NCBI RefSeq assembly: GCF_947179165.1 | Contig: NC_077240.1 | Location: forward strand, 25,338,001 to 25,402,000 | From: Solanum dulcamara | Lineage: Eukaryota; Streptophyta; Magnoliopsida; Solanales; Solanaceae | Direction of reading: 5' to 3' | Length of the DNA stretch: 64,000 nucleotides | In this document: piece by piece, positions 11,966 to 23,522 of the stretch | Layout of the letters: each line of letters starts with the position of its first letter | How positions within the stretch are numbered: the stretch's first letter is position 1 | Position numbers and translations under genes: made by a program | Notes under the pieces: model-generated | Databases searched by the model: none | The model's input: the letters and a program-made list of their open reading frames with translations, nothing else | Told to the model about the DNA's origin: nothing

Positions 11966-14900
11966 CTAGTCAGTGAACACTACATTGACAATATCCGGGA
12001 ACTTCTCTTTGATTGCTGCTTTGACTCCTGATCCAATAGACTCAGGCCCTACATACTTCACATTGCAATTGCCTTCCTCAACAGATAAAACTTCCACACT
12101 ACCACCAAAATTTTTAATGGCAGGTCTTAATATATTGAGGTGAGCATTCACAGCCTGCAGGAAAATGAGTTCTTAGTTAGACATTTCTAAAACCATTTGA
12201 ATGCAACATCATCCACTAGAAACTAATTTTGCAAATATTCACCTCAGCAGTGGTTTCAACTACATTTTCATCGTATACTTGGCGAATATCCTTGATGGCT
12301 TCTCCAAACTTTTCCTTCAGTACCCTTTCAATCCCCATCTTCATTGTAGTTGTTGAGCTAGGACAACTCTCACACGCTCCTATATCCATTGTATACAAAA
12401 TATTAAGCATTTCCAGTTATGAATCAAAAAGTCACCATAGATGTATCAGAAATTTCCTAAAGCAACCTCACATTTATCAGAATATCATGGCGGTTGACAG
12501 CCATTTCTTCTTTTTGCGATTTTTTTAAACAGTAATGTTAGAGGGATCTCCAGGTTTTGTCAAAAATTGGAAAATTGATATGCCGAATTGTAAACCCCTT
12601 CTACCGTTGAAAAGTTTAAACCGTTAGAGAGGACACATTTATTTATTTAGGTCAACAACATATCCTCCACAATTGCTGGCCTAACTTTATTTTTAATAAA
12701 AAATTCTTTATGAGAGGGAATTATTTACTAATTATGTCTCAATAAAAATAGTAACTATATATGCTTTGAGAAAAGAATACTCTAGAAACAAGAAAGAAAA
12801 ATAGAAACCCGATCTTTAAACAAATTTTGCAATCTTATCAAGTTCTGCTCAGCCACTCCAGTGAAGTATACTAGGAGATAGAAAGATAACGAGAGGCATG
12901 AGCAAACAAAGATCTCTTATCCTATTATTTGTACCTTATTCAGGGGCTACTAAAGCATGTTGGGCTTTGTAAGTGTTCAACAGCAATAAGAGAGAAGAAT
13001 TGGTTGTCAACCAGTATAAATATCTGAAAATTTATTATTGGAAGTGTTAGAATAAGAATAGATATACACAATCCTACTTAGAATAGGAATAGGAATAGGA
13101 ATAGTATATAGTATCCTATTTGGTAAAAGATTGTTATATAGTGTCTATAAAAGGGTTCTCTATGTAACAATGTAGACACATAATAATAATATTTTTTCTC
13201 TAATATTTCTCACATGGTAATTAGGGTCACTGTGTAGATTTTCCGGTGGCTGTCAAAGACTGATTTACGTCTCTATATTGTTTTGTAAGTGTTGCGCGAA
13301 AACCAACATCACCACAAGATGCGAAATACTCAGGCGAACAAACCCCAGTGAGCTCCTCTGAGTTCTGGTTCTTCACGTACCGTCACACGCCACCAGAGGA
13401 ATCAGATCTGCAACATCACACGCCTCACGTGCCGGCGCATGCGAGCTTCCCGGCCACTTTTTCGACAATTTTTTTTCCCAGTGAGGTCGCCCCTCCATTC
13501 CGAGGCTGACCATATATATTTTTTTTCTGATTCTGACCAGTTTTCGGTAACCAGATCGTATTTCCGACAACTGGACATTTATTTTCCAGATTCCGGTAGC
13601 CTATTTCCAATTTATTTATATATGTATTTATTTATTTTTTTGGAGAAATTCTAATTTCACGAGATGTCTTTTGGGGTTGTCACTTTTGGCATAAAATTTA
13701 CGGGAATTGGAAGTTCAAGCTCTAAGATCACTTTTGTACCATTAATGGGAAGTTCAAATTATCTAGCTTGGGCTTCCTCGGTTGAGTTGTGGTGCAAAGA
13801 TCAAGGTGTCCAAGATCACTTAACGAACAAATCATATGTGGTAGATGAAAACGCAAAGTCTAGTGCTGAAGATGCAACAACCAAAACACAATGGGAGAAG
13901 ATTGATGCTCAATTATGTAGTCTCTTGTGGCGCTCTATTGATTCCAAGTTGATGCCTTTGTTTCGCCCATTCCATACATGCTATTCAATTTGGGAAAAGG
14001 CTCGTGCTTTATACAGTAATGACATATCTCGTTTCTATAATGTGATATCTCGAATGACCAACTTAAAAAAGCAAGAATCCGATATGTCTACTTACTTGGG
14101 ACAAGTACAAACAGTCATGGAGAAATTTGAAACGTTGATGCCTATCACTACAAATGTGGAAAAACAACAAAAGCACAGACAAACGTTTCTAGTTCTTACA
14201 CTTGTTGGACAGCCTACTGAACATGATTCAGTGCGTGATCAGATTTTAACTAGTCCTACGGTTCCTACAATAGATGAGTTATTCTCTAGACTGCTTCGCC
14301 TTGCCGCGTCTCCCAGTCACAAAGCCGTTTCATCATCTACTGTTGACTCCTCTGTTCTCGCATCTCAAGCCATAGAAAAACGAACATATCAGTCTATGGA
14401 AAATCGGCGAGGAGGAGGTCGTTTAGGAAAACCTCGATCCAAGTGTAGTTATTGCCATAAGCTTGGACACACTCGTGACATATGTTATATTTTGCATGGT
14501 CCACCACCCAGTTATGATCCTATTGCTCTAAAGGAATATAATGAGTTTCTTCGAAATTGTGCAAGTAAACAAACATTTCCACAAGTAGCCTCGGTTGCTC
14601 CGCCTGATCGACCATCCAATACTGCTCATATTGCTTAGACAGAATATGATGAGTTCCTTCAATATCAAGCAAGTAAGCAAATGTCTCCACAAGTAGCTTC
14701 GGTTGCTCAGCCTAATGGTTCTGTTGCTGGTAATTCTTTTGCTTGTGTTTCCCAGTCTAGTAATCCCGAATCATGGGTCATGAACTCAGGCGCTTCTGAT
14801 CATATTACTGGTAACAAATTGCTTTTGTCTGATATTGTTTATTCGGAATCTCTTCCTGCTATTACTTTAGCCAATGGTATCCAAACAAAATCCAAAAGGG

Positions 14901-17900
14901 GTTGGACAAAGCAAACCCCTATCTTCTGTCACTCTAGACTTTGTTCTTTATGTTCTTGGTTCTCCTTTTAATATTGCATCTGTTAGTCATTTGACGCGTG
15001 CTCTACATTATGACATAACATTTTTAGATGATTTTTTTCAGGATTGCAATACAGGACAGATGACTGGCACAGGACATGAACCATAAGGCCTTTACTATCT
15101 TACCTCTTTCAATTCCTTCACAGCATGCTCCGTTACAGATCCTCCAGACCTAGTTCACAAATGTTTGGGACATCCGAGTCTATCCAAGTTACAGAAGATA
15201 GTGCCTAGTTTGTCTAGTTTATCCATATTAGATTGTGAGTCGTGTCAACTTGGGAAACAACTCATGCTACATTTTCACATAGTACTGAGGGGCGTTTAGA
15301 GTCTATTTTTTCATTAGTTCATTCTGATATATAGGTTCCTAGTAGAGTTAGTTCAACCTTAGGATTTCGTTATTTCGTTAGGTTTATTGATGATTATTTA
15401 AGACGCACTTGGGTTTTCTTAATGAAAGATTGTTCTGAGTTATTTTCTATATTCAAAAGTTTCTTTGCTGAAATACAAAATCGGTTTGGTGTTTCTATTC
15501 GTACTTTACGTAGTGATAATGCATTAAAATATTTATCCTCCCAATTTCAGGAGTTTATGACTCACCAAGAAATTATTCACCAAACATCTTGTCCGTACAC
15601 CCCTCAATCGAACGGCGTAGCAGAAAGGAAGAATAGGCATCTAACTGAGACTGTTCGCACTCTTCTCATTGAATCCCATGTTCCGCTGCATTTTTGGGGC
15701 TATGCGGTCCTTGCGTCTTGTTATTTAATTAATAGAATGCCTTCATCTTCTATTCAGAATCCTGTTCCGCATTCCATATTGTTTCCTCAACTACACCTTT
15801 ACTCTATCCCCCCTCGCGTCTTTTTTAGCACATGCTTTGTTCATAACTTAGCCCCAGGAAAAGATAAATTAGCCCCTCATGCGCTCAAATGTGTTTCCTT
15901 GGTTACTCTCGAGTTCAAAAAAAGTATCGTTGTTCTTCACCTGATCTTCGTTGATACCTTATGCCCGCCGATGTCACATTCTTTCAATCTAAACCTTACT
16001 ATACCTCTTCGGATCATCCGGTCTTACTTGTACTAACTTTTGAGGAATCTACGGTTACTTCTATATCTCCAATTGTAGTGCCACCACTCCTAACTTATCA
16101 TTGTCGTCCTCGTCCAGCACTAGTCCCAGATGATTCATGTCATGCGCCGAACCATGCTCCTACTGCGGACTTGCTTCCTCGTATCCAATCAATTACACTT
16201 CAAAAAAGTATACAATCTACTCGAAATGTTAACCCACATTATACTTTCTTGAGTTATCATTGTCTATGATCACCTCATTATGCCTTTGTATCATTTTTGT
16301 CCTCTATTTTCATTCCTAAGACTATAGGTGAAACACTTTCCCACTCTGAATGGATGCAGGCTATAATTGATGAGATGTCTGATTTACACTTGAGTGGTAC
16401 TTGGAAACTTGTCTCCCTTCCTGCAGGTAAATCTACTATTGGTTGTCGTTGGGTTTATGCATTCAAAATTGGTCCAGACGGACAAGTTGATCGGCTTAAG
16501 GCTCGTCTTGTTGCAAAAAGGTATACTCAGATATTTTGACTAGATTATAGTGACACTTTTGCTCACGTGGCTAAAATAGCATTTGTCAGTCTCTTTCTAT
16601 CTATGTTTGTTGTTCTTCATTGGCCTCTTCATCAGTTGGACATTAGGAATGTTTTTCTGCATGGCAATCTTGAGGAAGAAGTCTATATGGAGCAACCACC
16701 TGATTTTGTTGCTCAAGGAGAGTCTAGTAGCCTTGTATTCGATTGTGTAGGTCACTCTATGGTATGAAACAATCTCCTCGAGCGAGGAGACTGGTTTGGG
16801 AAGTTTAGCACAGTAATTCAGGAATTTGGCATGACTCGTAGTGGAGCTGATCACTCTATATTTTATAGACATTCTGTACCAAATATGTGTATTTATTTGG
16901 TTGTTTACGTTGATGATATTGTTATCACCGGCAATGATCAAGATGGTATCGTTAATTTGAAGCAACATCTCTTTCAACATTTCCAAACTAAAGACCTTGA
17001 CAGACTAAAGTATTTTCTAGGCATTGAAGTTGTTCAGTCTAGATCAGGTATCGTTATTTCTCAACACAAGTAACGCCTTAGACATTCTTGAGGAGACATG
17101 AATGATGGGATGTAAACCCATTGACACTTCTGTGAATCTGAATGTTAAACTCCTTCCGGGACGTGGGGAGCCATCTCACAGGTATAGATGGCTGGTTGGA
17201 AAGTAGAATTATCTCACAGTGACTAGACTTGACATCTTTTTTCCTGTGAGTTTTGTAAGTCAGTTTATGACTTTTCCTTGTGATAGTCATTGGGATGCAG
17301 TTGTTCGTACTCTGTGATATATAAATTCAGCTCTCGATAAAGGACTATTTTTCGAGGATCAAGGCTATGAGCATATCACCGCATATGACATCCGGATATT
17401 GTCTTTTAGTAGGAGGTAATTTGGTGTCGTGGAAGAGTAAGAAATAGAGTGCAGTTGCTCGATCTAGTGCAGAAGCAGAATATCGAGCAATGGTTGTAGC
17501 AACTTGTAAGCTAGTTTGGATCAAACAATTGCTGAGAGAACTAACGTTTGGAGAAACCGGTCATATGGAACTTGTGTGTGAGAATCAAGTAGCCCGGCCC
17601 TTCATATCACATCAAATCCAGTGTCATGAGAGGACTAAGCACATTGAGATTGATTGTCACCTTGTCAGAGAAAAGATACTCTCAGGAGATATTATTGCCA
17701 AATTTGTTAAGTCAAGTGATCAACTTGCAGATATCTTCACCAAGTTCCTCACGAGTCCCTCGTATTAATTATATTTGTAACAAGCTAGGTACATATGATT
17801 TGCATGCACTAGCTTAAGGGGGAGTGTTAGAATAGAATAGGTATACACAATCCTACTTAGAATAGGAATAGAAATAGTATATAATATCCTACTGGGTAAA

Positions 17901-20900
17901 GGATTGTTATATAGTGTCTATAAATAGGGTTTCTATGTACTAATATAGACACACAATAATAATATTTTTTTCTCTAATATTTCTCACAAGAAGTATTGGT
18001 TGTCAACCAGTATAAATATCTGAAATCAATTATTAAAAAAAACAACGAACATTAATCAATAAATGTCCATTATTCATGAACTCTATTGGCTTACATCATT
18101 TGCCAAACATTTTCTGCAAGCTTAGGCTGGCTTGGAACTGTTAAGCTCGGAGACTCATTCAACTTCCTATTGAGGAAAAGAACAACATTATATTACTATT
18201 AAGTATTTTACAGAAAATAAACTAAAGCAAATCGAAGGAGTAAGTAGCAGTGACCATACAACATAGTTTGGTGCTTCCATCTGCAGTACCTCCTCCCCCC
18301 TCTCCCCCCCCCCCTCCCCCCCCTCTGTTTCACTTTGTTTGTCATAGTTTGACTTGCACAAATTTTAGTAAAGAGAGAAAGACTATCAAAATTGTGGTCT
18401 TAAGTGTGCCATAATATTTTTGTGGCTAAAAAACTTCAGAAATTTGTTGTCTTAAACACATGCCATGACAATTTTGTGACTAAAAAGCTTCTCATTAAGG
18501 AAATATAGGAATGCCAAATGTGTCATTCATTTTTGAGCGGACGAATAAGGAAATAGAGTGGAAGGGAAGGAGTAGTACTAGTATATAACTAAGTCAAAAA
18601 ATCAGATAATACTTGCTTTTAGTTTATTAAATCTCAAACTCAGTAAATAGGAACTTCAACACTAGTTTCTTGGGTTTGTCTCTCTTCAGCACACATAATG
18701 TCAACTCTAATCCAGTGCTTACTCAAACCCAAGACTATAGAATCAGGATACAAGTACTCTTTTCCCCAATTGTTGCTGCATGTATGCATCAGCGTATCAT
18801 TAAAGTTGTTCATGTACATTCAAGGACGGAGTGGGGACCATAGCCTTCCAGAGCTTATACTTTGCCATTTACTAGGAGATGCATCATCATCATATATTTA
18901 TGCATTACAACATCCTCCTAAAGTTTTCAACTTTAACTTTGCAAGCCCCTCACAACCCTGGCAGGTTGAACATAATTTGCTAAAATACCCTCAATGGACT
19001 CATTGTGCGCTGTTGATCACACCACGATACTAGCTACTAGTGGGTTGGTTTAATTCTCAAAGAGGCCAGAGGCAAGGTCACCCACTATCTTCCCACTTAT
19101 TTCTTTTAGTTATGGAGGTTGAGTCAGATGATTAAACTGCTGTGAGAAGTGGCTGGATAAAAGGCTTTAAAATGGCGGGTCATTCAGGAAATTCTATAGA
19201 AACTTCTCACAGTCTTTATGCTGATGATACCTTGTCGATGTGTGAGGCTGAACGAGAACAAGTGCTGAACTTGAGGGAGGTTCTGTTGGCTTTTGAAGCA
19301 GTAAAAATCAACATGGCTAAGAGTTCAATGTTTTCTCTGAATGTTGACAGTGATATTAATATGCTGGCTGATATCATGAGTTGCAAAATTGAAAAGTTTC
19401 CTACCACCTATTTGGGACTGCCTTTAGGCTTTAAATTTTGTGCGGAATGGTGTAATTGAGAGTGTGAAAAAAAGTAACTCCTTGGAAGCAACAATACCTA
19501 TCATTTGGAGGCAGATTGACATCAGTAAATAGTGTGTTTGATAGCATTCCAACCTATCTAATCTGATCCCTAGGCCAGCTAGTGTGATGAAGATTATTAA
19601 TAAGATCAGAAGGCAATTCCTATGGGAAGGTAATGCAGGAAGGAGAAAATTTCATTTAGTAAAGTGGAGCATTGTGATTTGTGACAAAACATAAGGAGGA
19701 AGGGGGTCTGGGAGTTGGAAATCTTAGAGCTCACAATCAAAGCTTGCTATGTAAATGGCTACGGAGATTAAATGACGGGGAAAAAGTTTCCTGGAAAGAG
19801 GTAATTTATGGAATAGAGGATTTTTGAGCAACTAAAGCAGTGGAGACGCTGTATGGAGTAGCTGTTTGAAGACAGATTTGCGATCTCTTGGAGGAATTCA
19901 ACAAGTATGTTATTATGAGGGTAGGCAATGGAAAAAAATCAGACTTTGGGAAGATAATTGGGATGGTTCTGGTTTGCTGAAAAATCAATTTCCTAATCTA
20001 TATAGATTGGCCTACAATCGAAAGGCCTCTTAGCTGATATATTTATTGATTCAGGATGGAACTTCCAGTTCAGAAGGAATCTCTATGAAAGAGAAATGGA
20101 AGAAGTTGATTAACTTATAGAAGATGCAATCAATACTGTTAATTCCAGAAATAGAAAATAGCCTAATCTGGAAGCTAGCAAAAAAGGTTCTTTTACTGTC
20201 AGCTCAAAAATAACAACAAACCCCGTGTAATCCCACAAGTGGGGTCTGGGGAGAGGATAAGATGTATGCAGCCTTACCCCGACCTTTATGGGGTAGAAAG
20301 ACTATTTCCAATTGACCCTTGGCAACCCTCCTCCTTTATTTGGGCTTGGGACCGGTAATGTGAACGTTCTTTTACTGTCAGATCATTCTATAAAATACTC
20401 AGTGCTATTCATCCGGTACAAGTACTAATATGGCCGTGGAAGATGATTTGGAAGACTACAGACCCAACAAAAGTTGTTCTTCTTTGGTTGGCCAGTGACT
20501 CATGAAACATGGTTGGCCAGTGACTCATGAAACATGTCTAACTCAAGAAAATTTGAGGGGTTGGATAATGTGCAGCAGATGCTACTTGTGTGATAAAGCT
20601 TGTGAATCTTTGGATCATATTCTTGTGTGTGGTAAATTTACTTGGCAAGTGTGGACCATGTTCATAGCTAACTTTGGCATCCATTGGACAAGTCCGTCCT
20701 GTGAAGTTCAAGAATGTGTTTAAGTACCGGTAAACTGCATGTCCAGTAGCATCCTTGAAGAATATCTGGAGAGCTATGCCTCTTAGCATAGCTTGACTAT
20801 ATGGAAAGAAAGAAATAAAAGATGTTTGAAGGCAAAAAGGAGCAATTGCAGTCTGTAAAATCTAGTTGTTTGCACCAGTACTGTTGAAAAGATGAAACAT

Positions 20901-21998
20901 TGTTATGGAGTCCAAAAACATGATGGACATGCTAGAGTGCTTAGGATTTTAGTATAATCAAGCCAGTATTTTCTCTGTACTTTCACAGTATCAACTTGAT
21001 AGTATTTCAATAAAATCTTACCTTATCAAAAAACAAAATAGGTAGCATAGCACATAACTGCATGCTCTAGACTAGACGTATCTTCGCCAGATTTTCCAAA
21101 CCTTGTCCTGGACTAACATCACAATCTATAATCAGCATCATCGTAACCTAAAGTACATTGGTAACTAAGTCCTATAGTAACTCTGCGAGAACCTATGATG
21201 GATAGAATCAAATAACTTCTCGGAGATATGGTCCCTTTACCTCATTCTAACATTCCATCTTCACATCAAATTAAGTCCAGTACCATGCATCACTGCAGTG
21301 TTTTGCTTAAAAGTGTATCACATCACAGCAGGTAGGGAAAAAACACAAATGCAGACACCCCAGAAATTTCATTGGCATGGCTCTACTATGCTGCACACTT
21401 GCAAAACCAAAGAATTTCTAAAAATTTGCATAGACTCGGAAATAGCTTCCTAGAGTGCAAGGTGATCAGTCATGATAATATTGTTAAATTTCTTGTCTAA
21501 AGGAGTGCTAAGTACCAAATTTTCATTAGGAAAGATGGATGGGGTTAGTGATACATATCCATAACTGTATAGGTCCAACTCAAACCTTGAGTAAAGAGTT
21601 AATTTTCTTCATCAAATTATCGAAGAGGAAGCAAGAAATCAAGTAAATTGGATAAAGAACAATTGACCTTGAAGCTGGAGGGAAACGACGCCGTCCTCCA
21701 CAGAAACGACATGGACGTTTCCACCATCAGAAATGAGATAAGGACGAACGTCTTCAAGAACCATATCGACGTTTTCAGGAGTGAGGTCGAATTGCTTGGC
21801 AGAGTAAAGACCTGGGGATGAAGCTGGGGCTGGGGACCCATCGACGGTAGCTCTAACAAGATTGAATCTTTTATGAGCTACACTGATTCTCTTGAGGAAA
21901 AGGGACGAGGGTTGTGGATTCTGGGACTTGAGTGGGAGTTCCGGCATGCATACAGCAGAGGAAATTTGGGAGACGCCCATTGATGCTATATGCGCCAT
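11966..21998 (-). CDS. NFU1: Plastid NifU-like iron-sulfur scaffold protein, NFU1 type
   Basis: Scaffold that binds and hands on Fe-S clusters in chloroplasts (SUF pathway). Three exons on the minus strand: 21998-21668, 12379-12243 and 12154-11966, with canonical donors and acceptors and phases that join to 657 nt, giving 218 residues; Arabidopsis NFU1 is about 230. Residues 1 to about 55 are rich in Ser/Ala/Pro with basic residues, as in a transit peptide. The first NifU domain follows ([20 protein letters not shown]) with the cluster-ligating pair C113-x-x-C116 in [20 protein letters not shown]. The second NifU-like domain ([20 protein letters not shown] to VVFTD) has no CxxC, which is normal for plastid NFU1-3. 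The ATG at 21998 is the first in frame. Intron 1 (12380-21667) is 9.3 kb and holds copia, L1 and RTE-tail insertions; intron 2 is 88 bp. The full frame suggests a working gene. Confidence 0.93.
12993..13040. repeat. 47-bp sequence duplicated on both sides of the copia element (left copy)
   Basis: AGAAGAATTGGTTGTCAACC followed by AGTATAAATATCTGAAA here matches 17989-18035 just after the 3' LTR at about 43 of 47 positions. See the copia element and findings. Confidence 0.8.
13045..13214 (+). repeat. Copia 5' LTR
   Basis: 170 bp, TG...CA ends, with a TATA-like CTATAAAAGGG near 13145. Pairs with 17825-17988. Confidence 0.9.
13664..14980 (+). pseudogene. Copia gag, with in-frame stop and frameshift
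   Basis: The frame opens at 13664 with a gag N-terminus ([17 protein letters not shown]), then a UBN2-like capsid region, then a zinc knuckle [14 protein letters not shown] (CX2CX4HX4C, about 14440-14482), the nucleocapsid signature. A TAG at 14636 interrupts what is otherwise the same frame continuing past 14681. The following protease-like part ([16 protein letters not shown], with the expected D-S-G motif changed to N-S-G) runs to about 14895, where a frameshift moves the reading frame. Non-functional. Confidence 0.85.
14874..17768 (+). pseudogene. Copia pol: integrase, reverse transcriptase and RNase H fragments
   Basis: Split over several frames. GAG-pre-integrase remnant ([17 protein letters not shown], about 15150-15200). 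Integrase core 15422-15775 with LRSDNA and [11 protein letters not shown], carrying the second Asp and the Glu of the DDE triad. RT 16297-17073 with [40 protein letters not shown] and the catalytic [11 protein letters not shown]. RNase H 17380-17768 with [10 protein letters not shown] and [14 protein letters not shown], ending TKFLTSPSY. Stops at about 16538, 16766 and 17455 and other lesions rule out a working polyprotein. Confidence 0.85.
17825..17988 (+). repeat. Copia 3' LTR
   Basis: 164 bp, preceded by the polypurine tract AAGGGGGAG and followed by AGAAG. It carries several indels relative to the 5' LTR. Confidence 0.9.
18287..18326. repeat. C/T-rich low-complexity run
   Basis: Polypyrimidine stretch of C runs broken by T, in NFU1 intron 1. 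The rest of 17994-19060 is intron sequence in which I recognise nothing else. Confidence 0.8.
19060..21035 (+). mobile_element. L1-type LINE fragment in NFU1 intron 1
   Basis: Plus-strand (antisense to NFU1), 5'-truncated L1-clade element. It begins inside the reverse transcriptase (QGHPLS..FLLVME, near 19075-19110) and carries the catalytic YADD box ([14 protein letters not shown], about 19210-19250) and [13 protein letters not shown]. Further on is a zf-RVT domain ([20 protein letters not shown], about 20570-20640). It ends with a 3' UTR containing AATAAAATCTTACC and a short A-rich tail near 21020-21040. It is interrupted by stops and by the small insertion at 20203-20365. This clade differs from the RTE elements elsewhere in the window. 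Confidence 0.83.
20203..20365 (-). mobile_element. Short RTE-tail element (truncated RTE or SINE) with 16-bp target duplication
   Basis: 163 bp bounded by a perfect 16-bp duplication (20187-20202 and 20366-20381). Minus-strand reading starts GTTCACATTACCGG, contains AAAGGAGGAGGGTTGCC and ends in the RTE-type block with a TTTGTTGTTATTTTT tail. I see no clear tRNA-type A or B box, so a 5'-truncated RTE 3' end is more likely than a SINE. It is nested in the L1 fragment and therefore younger than it. Confidence 0.82.
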
Positions 21999-22099
21999 TA
22001 TTACTCTGCCTTGGACTTCTTCGTTCTAATTTTTGTTTGTTGTGGTGGTTATCAATAAATAAGGATTTGTAATAGATCATGGATTCCATGGACCAAATT

Positions 22100-22107
22100 G
22101 TATATAA
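22100..22107 (-). promoter_or_regulatory. Candidate NFU1 TATA box
   Basis: The minus strand reads GGTTATATACAA about 105 bases upstream of the NFU1 ATG, a usual distance for a plant TATA box plus short 5' UTR. Based on motif and spacing only. Confidence 0.4.
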
Positions 22108-22191
22108 CCCCATTTATATTTTCCAAACTATCAATTTTTTTGAGTTTTTTAAAAAATTTGTTTCTTTTTATGTTGATTAGTTAATCAGATA

Positions 22192-23061
22192 GCAGCAAGT
22201 GGAGGATTGCATCCTAAGTTTTGTGCTGTAAGAAGATACCATCAGAGCTTATCAGAGCTTAAAGGTAAATTTTATAGAGATAAATAGTGATTAGATTGAT
22301 TTTATTGTATGGAGCGAAGTGTTATTAGTCAAAAACTTTTAGGTTCAAAAGATGCAAGTAGCGAAAATGAAAATGTTGAGATAAATGTACGGGCATAGGG
22401 CATACTAGAATCGATAGGATTAAGAATGAGGATTTTCGAACGAAAAGGGATGGCCTCCATGGTGGACAAAATGAGGGAAGGGAGGCTGAGATGGTTTGGG
22501 CATGTGAAGAGGAAATGTTTGGATGACCCAATAGAGAGGTGCAAGAGGCCGGATATAGTGGGTTCGAAGAGACAGAGGTAGGAAAGAAATGTTGGGGGAG
22601 AGGTGATTATGCAGGAGATGACGCATTTGCAGCTTACGATATGACCTTAGATAGGAGAGTATGGAGGTCGCAGATAAGGGCAGAAGGTTAGTAGCTAGTT
22701 GAGAGGTGTTCTTATTCCAAGCCTATTCCAGTCTTTAGCTGAGTGGAATTATTGTCGGTCATAGTAACAGCATATTTATGTAGTCTTTAGTTTTGAGTTT
22801 ATGGTTATCATATGTGGTTTGCTGTGTTTAGGTGACTGCATTTTGTTGTTAATACTATAATTTTTTGCATATATGTTCTGCACTACTGTGTTATTAGTTG
22901 TCATGTTTTTCTTTTGATCGTTGCTTTAATTTGCTTGACCAAGTTCTTTTGAAAATAGTATCTCTACTTCGAAGAGGTTATGATAAGGTATGCATCACTC
23001 TCCCTCTCCAAATCCCATTTTATGGGATTATACTGAATTAGTTATTGTTATTGTTATTATT
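22192..23061 (+). mobile_element. 5'-truncated RTE LINE, second subfamily, with 20-bp target duplication
   Basis: Plus-strand RTE fragment. It starts in the RT C-terminal region (LKGKFY..., YGAKC near 22260-22310), continues through [18 protein letters not shown] (about 22460-22515) and a 3' UTR, and ends with a diverged version of the conserved block and a (GTTATT)n tail at 23040-23061. The target duplication 22172-22191 / 23062-23081 matches at 19 of 20 bases. Multiple stops and frameshifts. It lies about 175 bases upstream of the NFU1 start codon, so it may abut the NFU1 promoter. Confidence 0.88.
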
Positions 23062-23224
23062 GTTGATTAGTTAATTAGATAATTGTGAATTAATGTAAAT
23101 TAGGTAATAGAAATTTTACTTCTTACTGAAAAGATACCACCAATTTAGTTTATTAGTTAAGAGTTTAATTAATTAATTGTGAAGTTGTCAAATGTTTCTG
23201 TAGACACATAAATTTTAGTGTAAT

Positions 23225-23522
23225 CTACATAAATTCTATAGTGTTGATAGTTAATTACATTATTTATTTTTTTTCTAAATTACAAAATCTGTTAAAATTT
23301 ATGTATTTTGAATACATCGCTGATACTTTCGGATATATCAACAGACATCCGGATACATAGGAGAGGGATTTATCTAAGAGGGGAGGGATGTATCCGAGAG
23401 GGGGAGAAGGATGTATCAGCAAGAGAGGAATGATGTATCCAAGAGGGATTTTAAAAAAATTAAATGGTAGGGAATTTTAAAGATTATGGTAAAATAAGAT
23501 GTGTATTTAAGTAATTTTTCCC
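23225..23522. repeat. GATGTATCCGA-repeat element (relative of the 45-kb array)
   Basis: Contains GATGTATCCGAGAGGG, GATGTATCAGCAAGAG and GATGTATCCAAGAGGG. The flanks (TTTTCTAAATTACAAAATCT on the left; GGAATTTTAAAGATTATGG and ATTTAAGTAATTTTTCCCT on the right) resemble those of the 44.93-45.36 kb element in the same order and orientation. Probably a dispersed non-coding repeat family. Confidence 0.65.

Larger units (their letters stand above)
13045..17988 (+). mobile_element. Ty1/copia LTR retrotransposon, decayed, in NFU1 intron 1
   Basis: Complete but degenerate copia element, antisense to NFU1. The 5' LTR is 13045-13214 and the 3' LTR 17825-17988; both begin TGTTAGAATA and end CTCACA. A primer-binding site starting TGGTA follows the 5' LTR (13215), and a polypurine tract AAGGGGGAG precedes the 3' LTR (17816-17824). 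Flanking 5-bp duplications are GGAAG (13040-13044) and AGAAG (17989-17993), 4 of 5 matching. Internal order is gag, integrase, RT, RNase H, which defines copia. Many stops and frameshifts and diverged LTRs (170 and 164 bp with numerous differences) show an old insertion. Confidence 0.93.

Noticed and set aside
13664..14638. 324-codon ORF as a host gene inside the NFU1 intron
   Set aside because: The zinc knuckle, UBN2-like region, LTRs, primer-binding site and downstream pol show that it is copia gag.
18698..19033. 111-codon ORF before the L1 fragment in the NFU1 intron
   Set aside because: No recognisable domain, and the intron context and composition give no coding support.
20203..20365. 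tRNA-derived SINE
   Set aside because: No A or B box could be found. The 3' block and tail match RTE elements, so a truncated RTE is the safer call.
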